From: Myxococcales bacterium
GTDB lineage: Bacteria > Myxococcota_A > Polyangia > Haliangiales > Haliangiaceae
NCBI GenBank assembly: GCA_016706545.1
Contig: JADJJK010000001.1
Location: 248,001-312,000 of the forward strand
Direction of reading: 5' to 3'
DNA length: 64,000 bases
Position 1 is the first letter of the stretch. Every line of letters starts with the position of its first letter. This document shows positions 32,801 to 39,899 of the stretch, in pieces. Below the pieces are notes generated by a model. It was not told the origin of the DNA, did no database searches, and saw only the letters and a program-made list of their open reading frames with translations. Made by a program: the position numbers and the translations under genes.

Positions 32801-33458
32801 CCGCCAGGGACTGCGGCCCCGCGCGCTGGCGAGCCTCGCCGTCGCGGCGGCCGGCTGCGGGTCGGTCACCTCGTACCACTCGGCGGAGACCTTGCCGCGC
32901 GGTCGCTGGCACCTGCAGGCCGCCCTCAGCGCAGGGGCCTACAAGGACACCCCGCAGCAGTCCCAGACCCCGAGCGCGCAGCTCGAGCTGTCCGCGCGCG
33001 TCGGCGTGGCCAGCCACACCGACCTTGGCGTCAAGCTCTACACGCTGGGCGCCGAAGCCAGCGCCCGCCACCGGCTCTTCGACGGCACCGACGCCGGCCG
33101 GCGGCGCGGCTTTGCGGTGGCGCTCACCGCGGCAGCCGGCGGGGTGCGCACCTCGGGCCAGGGCTCGCTTCCGGAGCTAGACTTGCTGCAGGCGCGCGCC
33201 GGCGTGTTCGCCACGTTCCGCCGCACCAGTTGCCTGACCTTCACCGTGGGCGCGGTCACCACCGGTTCGCTGCTGGTGCCGGCCGGCGGCGGCCACGCCA
33301 CCGGCCTCCTCGGCGGCGGGGTCGTGAACCTCGACTGGCAGCTCTCGCAGCGCTGGCACCTGGTGCCGGAGCTGTCAATCCACCGCAGCCTGACCGGGGA
33401 GGTGCCGGTGGACGGCGCGGTGGCCCAGGCCGGCGTGGCGCTCGGGTTCGATCTCTGA
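32781..33458 (+). CDS. putative outer-membrane beta-barrel lipoprotein
   Basis: Seen: 225 residues from ATG 32781, inside the 3' end of the depolymerase gene (20-bp overlap, different frame), which suggests translational coupling. Signal with lipobox AAAGC near residue 26. The rest is made of amphipathic strands (GRWHLQAALSAGAY, SAQLELSARVGVA, DLGVKLYTLG, SCLTFTVGAVTTGSLLV, WHLVPELSIHRSL) ending in Leu with the sequence GVALGFDL, as in small barrel proteins. Function unknown; co-expression with the depolymerase suggests an envelope role. Confidence 0.78.
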   Translation: MRTSARSRQGLRPRALASLAVAAAGCGSVTSYHSAETLPRGRWHLQAALSAGAYKDTPQQSQTPSAQLELSARVGVASHTDLGVKLYTLGAEASARHRLFDGTDAGRRRGFAVALTAAAGGVRTSGQGSLPELDLLQARAGVFATFRRTSCLTFTVGAVTTGSLLVPAGGGHATGLLGGGVVNLDWQLSQRWHLVPELSIHRSLTGEVPVDGAVAQAGVALGFDL

Positions 33459-33545
33459 GCCGTCTTGCCCTCGCGAAAATGACTCGCGCCTTTCTGGGCA
33501 GGCCCAGCGGATGCCTGCGGGCCAGGCCGCGGTTACAATGCCGCC

Positions 33546-33851
33546 ATGTTGCCTTTGGACCGGCGCGCGGAGCTTGAGGGGTGGATCGTGGCCAGCCGCC
33601 GCCTGCAAGTTCGTCTCGGGATCGCGCTCACCCTCGCCATGGCCGGCGCGTTCGCGCTCATGCTCTACGACGGCACGCTCGGCAAGATCGCCGCCGCCAT
33701 GGTGGTGGTCACCGCCATCTGCGCGTACTGGGTGACCGGCAGCCACATCCTGGACTGGCGCCATCAGCTCGAGGCCTTGGCGCAGGCCCAGCGCAAGGCT
33801 ACGCGAACGACACCGAGCGCATCGACAGCGAGCCCAGATCAAAGCCGGTGA
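33546..33851 (+). CDS. small two-helix membrane protein
   Basis: Seen: 101 residues from ATG 33546. Two transmembrane helices (LGIALTLAMAGAFALML and IAAAMVVVTAICAYWVTG) are linked by a short loop YDGTLGK. An amphipathic N-terminus and a Gln/Thr/Ser-rich tail flank them. The last 53 bp overlap the end of the convergent dioxygenase gene. No family recognised. Codon use is that of the surrounding genes. Confidence 0.7.
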   Translation: MLPLDRRAELEGWIVASRRLQVRLGIALTLAMAGAFALMLYDGTLGKIAAAMVVVTAICAYWVTGSHILDWRHQLEALAQAQRKATRTTPSASTASPDQSR

Positions 33852-34809
33852 TGGGATAGCTGACGCGGTCCGCGTCGTGCGCCGCCCCGGCCACGTACAG
33901 GAGCGGCAGGTAGTGATCCGCGCTGGGGTGTGCGCGCCGACCGTCGTCGGTCTCCAGCGCGCGCACCAGGAAGTCGGTGTCCCGCTGCTCCAGCGCGGTC
34001 GCGACGTCGCGATCGAAGCGCTCCGCCCAGTCCGGCCGCTCCCGGCCGCCGCCGCCGAGCGCGTGCGCCAGGTTGTGCGTGATGTTGCCGCTGCCCAGCA
34101 GCAAGATGCCCTGCTCTCGCAGCGGCGCCAGCGCGCGCCCGATGGCCAGGTGAGCCGCCGGGCGCGCCAGCCGATCGATGCTGAGCTGCAGGACCGGCAC
34201 GTCGGCCTGGGGGCGAAGCTTGACCAGCAGCGACCACGTCCCGTGATCGAGCCCCCAGTCGCTGCGGCCCGTCGCCTGGACGTCGGCCAGCAAGCTGGTG
34301 ATGCGCTGCGCCAGCTCCGCGTCGCCGCGGGCCGGATAGCGGACCTCGTAGAGGGCGCGCGGAAAGCCCGAGAAGTCATAGATGAGCTCGGGCGCGGCGT
34401 TGCTGGTCACGTGGGTCCCGCGCACGTACCAGTGAGCTGACACGCACAGGATCGCGCGTGGCACCGGCAACGCCGCCCCCAGCGCGGTGAAGCCGCGACT
34501 CCAGGCGTTGTCCTCCACGGCGTTCATCGGGCTGCCGTGCCCCATGAACAGCGCGGGGAAGCGTGACGTGGCGCCCACGGAGGGCGCCGCAGAGCTGGCA
34601 GAAGTCATGGTGCCCCGCACGGTAGAGACGGTGGAGATGGAAGAGGTGGAGGAGTGCTGGTCTGGCCAGGTCGCGCGCCGATCGCACGCCCCGCCCCCCA
34701 GGACGCCGGTGACCGCCCCGGCGAACCCAAGCCGCAGGATCTCACGACGAGAGGGCCCGGGTGCGTTCCCCCACCCGATGACCGCTCGAGTGGATGATTG
34801 CGAGGACAC
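33799..34809 (-). CDS. LigB/DODA-type extradiol dioxygenase with Tat lipoprotein signal
   Basis: Seen: 336 residues from GTG 34809, the in-frame start that places a twin-arginine signal (SRREILRLGFAGAVTG, then lipobox GGGAC) near residue 22. After a Ser/Thr linker comes a YgiD/DODA domain: FMGHGSPMNA, SAHWYVRGTHV, WGLDHGTWSLL, LGSGNITHNL and SADHYLPLLYV, whose histidines are the expected metal ligands. Known: the DODA family opens catechol rings extradiol-fashion and is normally cytosolic. Oddity: export as a Tat lipoprotein implies a metal-loaded enzyme acting outside the cytoplasm. The 3' end overlaps the small membrane gene. Confidence 0.85.
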   Translation of the reverse strand: MSSQSSTRAVIGWGNAPGPSRREILRLGFAGAVTGVLGGGACDRRATWPDQHSSTSSISTVSTVRGTMTSASSAAPSVGATSRFPALFMGHGSPMNAVEDNAWSRGFTALGAALPVPRAILCVSAHWYVRGTHVTSNAAPELIYDFSGFPRALYEVRYPARGDAELAQRITSLLADVQATGRSDWGLDHGTWSLLVKLRPQADVPVLQLSIDRLARPAAHLAIGRALAPLREQGILLLGSGNITHNLAHALGGGGRERPDWAERFDRDVATALEQRDTDFLVRALETDDGRRAHPSADHYLPLLYVAGAAHDADRVSYPITGFDLGSLSMRSVSFA

Positions 34810-35155
34810 GTGGGCGAAAGGACCTGGCGAAGGGTTGTTCGAACCGGCGCGAGCGCTGGGCGCTGGCGCCCAGACGCATCCCGTTGGGCGCACCATAGCC
34901 ATCGAGCTCGTCGGCGAAAAGAGCCGCTCTGGCACCAGAGTAGTGCCGGGGGGCAACAATCGCCGGTACCATCGCCGGCAGCGCCGGCGACCATCGCCGG
35001 CAGCGTCGGCGACCATCGCCAGCATCGCCGGCGACCAGCGCCAGCATCGCCGGCGACCAGCGCCCTGGAGACCTCCGCGGCTGGCGGCCCCATGCGACTT
35101 GTCTTGATTTCGCGTTTTGCCGATCACCTCGCCATGTGAAGACTACAAGGAACCC
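34810..35155. other. divergent intergenic region with a 22-bp repeat
   Basis: 346 bp between the dioxygenase and the glyoxalase-like gene. The dioxygenase frame is open across part of it but reads low-complexity sequence and is not annotated as coding. It contains the 22-bp repeat at 34968-35064. A small AT-richer stretch (about 35100-35150) just upstream of the plus-strand gene probably holds its promoter. Confidence 0.55.
34968..35064. repeat. 22-bp tandem repeat, 4.4 copies
   Basis: Units starting ACCATCGCCGGCAGC at 34968, 34990, 35012 and 35034, with a partial copy from 35056. Each unit is itself close to two 11-mers. Confidence 0.9.
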
Positions 35156-35617
35156 ATGCCCCACAAGTCCCCGCCCCAAGGCTGGCCGCGCATCTCGTCG
35201 GCCGTGTTCTATGACGACGCCGCGGCCGCCATCGACTGGCTCTGCAACGCCTTCTCCTTCGAGGTCCGCCTGCGCATCGAGGGCGACGGCGGACGGATCG
35301 AGCACTCCGAGCTCACCTACGGCGAAGGCCTCATCATGGTCGGCGCCGCGGGCGGCAAGAGCGGGCGCCCCGATCCGGTGCCCTGCAAGAGCCCGCGCTC
35401 GCTCGGCGGCGCCAACACGCAGGCGCTGTGCATCTTCGTGGACGACGTCGACGCGCACTGCGCGCACGCGCGCGCCAGCGGCGCCAAGATCAAGGAGGAG
35501 CCCACCACCCACGACTACGGCGATGACTACTGGAGCGACCGGAGCTACCGCGCCGAGGATCCTGAGGGACACCAGTGGTGGTTCATGCAGCGCCTACGAG
35601 ATCCTCGCGTCGACTGA
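35156..35617 (+). CDS. glyoxalase/bleomycin-resistance-fold (VOC) protein
   Basis: Seen: 153 residues from ATG 35156, with AAGGA about 8 bp upstream. Two beta-alpha-beta-beta-beta halves of the VOC fold: SSAVFYDDAAAAIDWLCNAFSFEVRLRI with LIMVGAAGG, and ALCIFVDDVDAHCAHARASGAKI with the closing AEDPEGHQWWFMQ. The Glu/His residues at strand ends (IEHSEL, PEGHQW) could bind metal. Known: PhnB/glyoxalase I relatives act on varied substrates or bind drugs. The substrate is unknown. Confidence 0.85.
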   Translation: MPHKSPPQGWPRISSAVFYDDAAAAIDWLCNAFSFEVRLRIEGDGGRIEHSELTYGEGLIMVGAAGGKSGRPDPVPCKSPRSLGGANTQALCIFVDDVDAHCAHARASGAKIKEEPTTHDYGDDYWSDRSYRAEDPEGHQWWFMQRLRDPRVD

Positions 35618-35654
35618 CCTGGCCCCCTGACCGCGCTGGTCGTCCCGACGCGGC

Positions 35655-35682
35655 GCGCCATCATCGCGCCATCATCGCGCCG
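35655..35682. repeat. 11-bp repeat downstream of the VOC gene
   Basis: Two and a half copies of GCGCCATCATC, about 38 bp after the stop codon. Confidence 0.8.
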
Positions 35683-35790
35683 CTGCTACGTGCGCCAGCG
35701 CGGCCTAGCGTCCTCGCGAGGTGACGGGGCTTCCCAACAGCCTGCCCCGGCGCCTTTGCCGCGCCCGCCGCCAGTGCTACGGGTAGCGGC

Positions 35791-36438
35791 GTGCCTCATC
35801 TCTGGGACTCCGCCTCGCTCGCTCCCGAAGACGCCCTGGCCCGCCTCATGGAGGGCAATCGCCGCTTTCGCAACGCCGCTGGCCTGGTGGCCGCGCGCCC
35901 GTGGGATCAACAGATCTCCACCCAGGCCCAGAACCCCTTCGCGATCGTGCTCGGTTGCTCGGACTCGCGGACGCCGGTGGAGATCCTCTTCGATCAAGGC
36001 TTCGGCGATCTCTTCGTGGTCCGCATCGCCGGGAACATCGTGGCGCCCTCGGTCGTCGGGTCCATCGAGTTCGCGGCCTCGCAGTTTGGTTCGCGCCTGG
36101 TGGTGGTGATGGGACACACACGCTGCGGCGCGGTCTCGGCGACTGTCCACGCCATCGAGACTGGCATGAGCTCGGAGTCCAGGAACATCCGCTCCATCAC
36201 CGACCGTATCGCCCCCCACGTCGCGTCGCTGGTGCGAACCGGAGGCGAGGGCGACGTGCTGCGTGAGGCCACCCGCGCCAACGTCCGCGCCTCTGCTGAT
36301 CACCTCCGCCACGGCAGCCGCATCCTGGAGGACCTGGTGCTGGCCGGTCGGCTGGTGATCGTCTGCGCCGAGTATGAGCTGGAGACCGGCGAGGTCCACT
36401 TCTTCGACGGGCTTCCTGAGCGCTTCACGCCCGCATAG
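35791..36438 (+). CDS. beta-carbonic anhydrase
   Basis: Seen: 215 residues from GTG 35791, directly before the conserved MPHLWDSASLAPEDALARL helix. Zinc ligands of the beta class: Cys56 in CSDSR (with Asp58 and Arg60), His109 and Cys112 in HTRCG. Other typical blocks are EGNRRF and RIAGNIVAPSVVGSIEFA. Known: it interconverts CO2 and bicarbonate in the cytosol as a dimer or tetramer. No signal peptide. A 9-bp perfect hairpin lies 19 bp after the stop. Confidence 0.95.
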   Translation: MPHLWDSASLAPEDALARLMEGNRRFRNAAGLVAARPWDQQISTQAQNPFAIVLGCSDSRTPVEILFDQGFGDLFVVRIAGNIVAPSVVGSIEFAASQFGSRLVVVMGHTRCGAVSATVHAIETGMSSESRNIRSITDRIAPHVASLVRTGGEGDVLREATRANVRASADHLRHGSRILEDLVLAGRLVIVCAEYELETGEVHFFDGLPERFTPA

Positions 36439-36456
36439 CAGGCCTATCGCGCTGCG

Positions 36457-36478
36457 TTAGCCAGGCAACCCTGGCTAA
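36457..36478. terminator. 9-bp perfect hairpin after the carbonic anhydrase gene
   Basis: Arms TTAGCCAGG (36457-36465) and CCTGGCTAA (36470-36478) with loop CAAC. Followed by AAAA on the plus strand, so on the minus strand it is preceded by T's. Not a canonical intrinsic terminator for the upstream gene, but the position fits a 3'-end hairpin. Confidence 0.45.
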
Positions 36479-36874
36479 AAACGGCCGCCTTGACTGGTCG
36501 GACCTTTCACTGCGCTGCGTCCTCGCCGAGGAACGTACAATGACCGACATCGTGCGATGGATTTCGAACAAACGTAAGCTGATATCCAATTACGATGCTG
36601 ACTGCTCACTTCTTGGCGGTCGAGACTCGATGACTTCAAGTTCGAATTGCCGCCATCTCGCGAGCTGATCCGTGAACGTTTCAACCGGGCACCTGGCCAC
36701 GGTCACGCCAAAAGCTGCGACGATCCCGACGATCTGCGTCGGGAGGACTACCTCCCCATCGCGCGAGCATGGGGCAATCGGGCCGGTCAGGATATCTTGT
36801 TCGTTCCTGCCAGACGCGCTCTTCTTGGCCGGAAGGCGACGCGACCCAGCGTGAGAGCTGGTCCTTCGTGTTGC

Positions 36875-36903
36875 TTGACAATAGAATATTTTTTAATTAC
36901 TTT
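36875..36903 (+). promoter_or_regulatory. sigma70-like promoter candidate
   Basis: TTGACA (36875-36880), a 17-bp AT-rich spacer and TACTTT (36898-36903) in the only AT-rich tract of the window, about 100 bp upstream of the gene at 37006. The -10 match is weak; purely a sequence-based prediction. Confidence 0.3.
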
Positions 36904-37005
36904 TGCCGCCCTCATCGAAATCAACCTCTCCTCCACTGACATCTTGCGCAGACTCTTTGTTTCGCACCACGTCAAAGAGTTTCGGGCCATGCCCGGGAGA
37001 ACTCC

Positions 37006-37689
37006 ATGAGATTTCGCTGGCTCAAAGACTCCGCAACGCTGACAGAATATCGTCGTGCCTTCGCTTCGCGTGGTGGCGATTCGGTCAGCATGGAATACCT
37101 GGAGAACGCCAAGGTCCGTGCGGTGTTTCAGGGCAGCAAGATGGTGGGCGGGTATGTCCTCAACAGCAAGCAGCCATTTCGTTACACCGATGGCGTGCCG
37201 CTCGGCGAAAAGCGAGATGCGTTAGTCAGTCGTTGCGCAAATGCCGTCGAGATCACGTGCATCTGGATGGATCCAGATATGCGGGCACTGGGCCGAGATT
37301 GGGTCTACGGGCGGATGATCAGCGACGCGCTCTTCGTGCAGAAGCGCTGGGTCATCGGGGGTTCATGTATCCCGCGGGTCGCCAAGATTCAAAAACAGGT
37401 CATCCCGCACACCATCTATCATGGCCCGCTCGAGTTGCCGGGCAACCCCATCGAGGAAGTGTACAGGGTTCATTTCCTTGAGCTGGCCTTTCGCATGACC
37501 CTGGCTTTCATCGGCAAAACCTCCCTCGACTTGGTGAAGACTGGCTGGAGGGCGTGCTGGCGCTCCAGAGACCATCGCAAGCGAAGGTTGGCCAAAACAC
37601 CTACGCCCCTGTTGCTGGAGCCGGTCGTGCTGGGCGCGAGCCAGCGAGAGTGCGACACCAAGAGACACGACGAGGACAGCGAAGGGTAA
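37006..37689 (+). CDS. hypothetical protein, possibly GNAT-like, atypical base composition
   Basis: Seen: 227 residues from ATG 37006 with GGGAGA about 8 bp upstream. Codon third positions are much less GC-rich than in neighbours, so recent transfer is likely. The sequence VRAVFQGSKMVGGYVLN followed by EITCIWMDPDMRALGRDWVYGRM resembles strands 2-4 of GNAT acetyltransferases, but the acetyl-CoA loop is not clear. The last 45 residues are basic (RACWRSRDHRKRRLAK) and polar. No family is claimed. No partner gene is obvious; the next gene is 104 bp downstream on the same strand. Confidence 0.7.
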   Translation: MRFRWLKDSATLTEYRRAFASRGGDSVSMEYLENAKVRAVFQGSKMVGGYVLNSKQPFRYTDGVPLGEKRDALVSRCANAVEITCIWMDPDMRALGRDWVYGRMISDALFVQKRWVIGGSCIPRVAKIQKQVIPHTIYHGPLELPGNPIEEVYRVHFLELAFRMTLAFIGKTSLDLVKTGWRACWRSRDHRKRRLAKTPTPLLLEPVVLGASQRECDTKRHDEDSEG

Positions 37690-37793
37690 CGACTCGACGA
37701 CGACTCGACGGTCCACTCCTTTGGGCCGCAGGGTGACCGTCCAGGCGCGGCTTTACACCCCCCACCCTGCGTGGTAGGGCTTGCCGCAGCAGC

Positions 37794-38543
37794 ATGGAAC
37801 GAGCGATCATCTTGGCCGCGGGACGCGGCGAACGCCTGGTTAACGGCAAGCCGTACCCCAAGCCGCTGGAGCTGGTGGCTGGGCGGCCGCTCATCGTCCG
37901 CGTCATCGAGGGCCTGGCCCGCGCTGGCGTGGAAGAGGTCGTGGTCATCGTCGGCTACCTCGGCGAGGTGCTCATCGAGGCGCTCGGCCGGGTCTCGTTC
38001 CAGGTCCCGGTGCGGTTCTGCTGGAACCACGAGTTCGACAAGCCCAACGGCACCTCGTTGCTCAAGGCCAAGGAGTACGTCGTCGGACCGACCTTCCTGG
38101 TGATGAGCGACCACCTGTGGTCCACCAGCTTGCCCGAGCGCGTGCGGGCCTTCCCGCTCGCCGACGACGAGACGGTGCTCGGCATCGACTACAAGATCGC
38201 TGACTGCGTCGACCTCGACGACGCCACCAAGGTCGCCACCGACGGCAGCCGGGTGCTGCGCATCGGCAAGATGCTGGAGCAGTACGACGCCCTCGACACC
38301 GGGGTGTTCCGCATCACGCCGGCGGTGATCGCCGCGCTCGAAGAGGTGGAGGGCCCCCAAGGCTGCTCGCTGTCACAGGGCATGGCCAAGCTCGCCGCCC
38401 AGGGCAAGATGCGGGTGGTCGACGTCGGCGACGCGGTGTGGGTGGACGTCGATACCCCGCTGGCGCATGGCCACGCCGAGAAGCTCCTCGCTGCGCTAGG
38501 ACCCGAGCTGGTGCCGCTGGCCGCGCCCGCTCACCAGGGGTAG
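37794..38543 (+). CDS. CTP:inositol-1-phosphate cytidylyltransferase-like nucleotidyltransferase
   Basis: Seen: 249 residues from ATG 37794. Nucleotidyltransferase signature AIILAAGRGERL, a Lys-containing PYPKPLELVAGRPLI, GVEEVVVIVGYLGEV, NGTSLLKAKEYV and the metal-site motif LVMSDHLWS. The NGxSLLxAK plus MxDH pair resembles L-myo-inositol-1-phosphate cytidylyltransferases; choline-P or 2-aminoethylphosphonate cytidylyltransferases are alternatives. Known: such enzymes make CDP-alcohols for phospholipid headgroup transfer. Context: myo-inositol-1-phosphate synthase and a PhnW-type fusion lie within 5 kb. The 3' end overlaps that of the convergent PI-PLC-like gene by 13 bp. Confidence 0.8.
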   Translation: MERAIILAAGRGERLVNGKPYPKPLELVAGRPLIVRVIEGLARAGVEEVVVIVGYLGEVLIEALGRVSFQVPVRFCWNHEFDKPNGTSLLKAKEYVVGPTFLVMSDHLWSTSLPERVRAFPLADDETVLGIDYKIADCVDLDDATKVATDGSRVLRIGKMLEQYDALDTGVFRITPAVIAALEEVEGPQGCSLSQGMAKLAAQGKMRVVDVGDAVWVDVDTPLAHGHAEKLLAALGPELVPLAAPAHQG

Positions 38544-39592
38544 ATCCCGTCGGGGAAGGCGCCATATCCGCCGGCGCCGCCCTGCTGCCAGGGATAGTCC
38601 ACCGCGATGAAGTTGGCGTGGCCGTAGCTGCCACCCCACGGCCGCTCCGAGGCGGCGTCTGACTCGCCAGCATCGTCGATGTCCCAGACTCGCGTCAGGT
38701 AGTTGCGCGCGTGGGCGGTGGGGATCTGATAGCAGGTGCCGGCGTTGCACTCGTCCACCCCGGTGCCGCTGCCGCTGCGCCACTCGAAGTTGTAGATGGC
38801 CGCCCACTGCGTCGACGCCGCGTCGAAGCAGTTGGGCGCGGAGGTCACGTACGACGCCGACTCCCCCGACGGCGCGATGAAGGCGCGCGCCAGAACGCCG
38901 CGCGAATCGACGTATGCCTCGAGCCGGTCATTGCCAGTGCAGCCCGCGTCCGAGGTCAAGATGAACATCACCCGGCCGCGCAGCCCCAGGTGGCTGGGCC
39001 ACCCGGAGGTCTCCACGATCGACCGCAGCGAGTAGCCCGCCGCGACCTCGGCGGGCCGCAAGACCGCGCTGTCCGAGAAGTACGAGCCGATCAGATCGTC
39101 GAGGCGCCACGGCGAACGAGCGCTCGCGCTGGCGTTGAGGTTCTGCCAGGCCTGCTTCTTGTCGATCCACACCGTGAGCAGCGGGTGCCACGGATCTTGC
39201 TGGTGCCAGGCCGCCAGCTCGGCGAGGCAGTGCGCGAAGGTGATCCCGCCAGGGCACGCCGAGGTCGCGCTGGACGCGCCGGAGTCATGCGCCACCACCC
39301 AGTTGCCCACGTACGCGCCGCCGGGCGCCGCGCTGCTGGTGTCGCGCAGATCGAGCTCCACGTGGTGGGTGTAGGGACCAAGCACCGAGAGCAGCCCGCC
39401 GAGGTGATGGCCCGCCTGGTAGGTGTTGTGGCTGGCTTTCATCCAGGAGAGCTGCAGCGGGGTGGTGCCGTAGTCGATGAGTTCGTGGCTGGTCTGGCCG
39501 AGGTCATCGGCGCAGCCAGAGGTGAGACCAGAGGTGAGGCCAGCGGCGAGGCCGAGGGCGAGGAGTGTAGGGAGCGAGGGTCGAAGCGTCAT
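38531..39592 (-). CDS. PI-PLC-like phosphodiesterase lipoprotein (Ca2+-dependent type)
   Basis: Seen: 353 residues from ATG 39592, chosen because a lipoprotein signal follows (LPTLLALGLAAGLTSGLTSGC). The X-type catalytic domain begins with MKASHNTYQ (first catalytic His), then HHVELDLRD, VVAHDSG, HPLLTVWIDKK and a late GRVMFILTSDAG. Several Cys pairs suit an exported protein. Known: the calcium-dependent PI-PLC family (Streptomyces SaPLC1-like) cleaves phosphatidylinositol to cyclic or linear inositol phosphate. Inferred: envelope hydrolysis of inositol lipids, plausible beside inositol synthesis genes. The leader contains short direct repeats (LTSG). Confidence 0.82.
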   Translation of the reverse strand: MTLRPSLPTLLALGLAAGLTSGLTSGCADDLGQTSHELIDYGTTPLQLSWMKASHNTYQAGHHLGGLLSVLGPYTHHVELDLRDTSSAAPGGAYVGNWVVAHDSGASSATSACPGGITFAHCLAELAAWHQQDPWHPLLTVWIDKKQAWQNLNASASARSPWRLDDLIGSYFSDSAVLRPAEVAAGYSLRSIVETSGWPSHLGLRGRVMFILTSDAGCTGNDRLEAYVDSRGVLARAFIAPSGESASYVTSAPNCFDAASTQWAAIYNFEWRSGSGTGVDECNAGTCYQIPTAHARNYLTRVWDIDDAGESDAASERPWGGSYGHANFIAVDYPWQQGGAGGYGAFPDGIYPW

Positions 39593-39899
39593 GGCGCCAC
39601 TATCCGCCGCTCGGGGCCGCGGTTGCCGAGCGATCGCGCAGAAGTCCTCGGAAGAGCCGGAGCGCCGGAGCGCAAGCATGGCGGCGGCTGGCCCCCGGCG
39701 GCCCGGCGCCCCCAGCCGAGCTCCCCCCGGACGGCTGGCCATCACGTGCCCCACGCTGTCTTCGCGGTGACGGGAGCGATGCGTACAGGTGACGATTCAC
39801 CACTCAGAGTGTCAGTTTTCAACCGTCACCCATCCAACCGTTTGAAACATAAGGGCCAGATCCAAGGTACGCGGCTTGCTGGACCCATGGCTTGGGCCC
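39593..39899. other. divergent intergenic region
   Basis: 307 bp between the PI-PLC-like and fusion-enzyme genes. No frame looks coding. The last 100 bp are less GC-rich, with TTGAAA at 39842 as a possible -35 element for the plus-strand gene; no good -10 is seen. TTG 39876 and ATG 39900 are competing starts for the fusion gene. Confidence 0.5.

Larger units (their letters stand above)
36439..37005. other. low-GC region without a confident gene
   Basis: 567 bp. From about 36530 the base composition falls to roughly half G+C, unlike the rest of the window. Small frames on both strands show no recognisable domain and no codon bias like neighbouring genes. It contains the hairpin 36457-36478 and a promoter-like TTGACA motif (36875). 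Possibly a remnant of transferred DNA. Confidence 0.6.

Noticed and set aside
36457..36478. Canonical Rho-independent terminator for the carbonic anhydrase gene
   Set aside because: The hairpin is perfect but is followed by A's, not T's, on the plus strand, so it was kept only as a weak 3'-end hairpin.
36475..36854. Small open frames in the low-GC patch as genes or transposase remnants
   Set aside because: No transposase motifs, terminal inverted repeats or target duplications, and no ribosome binding sites.
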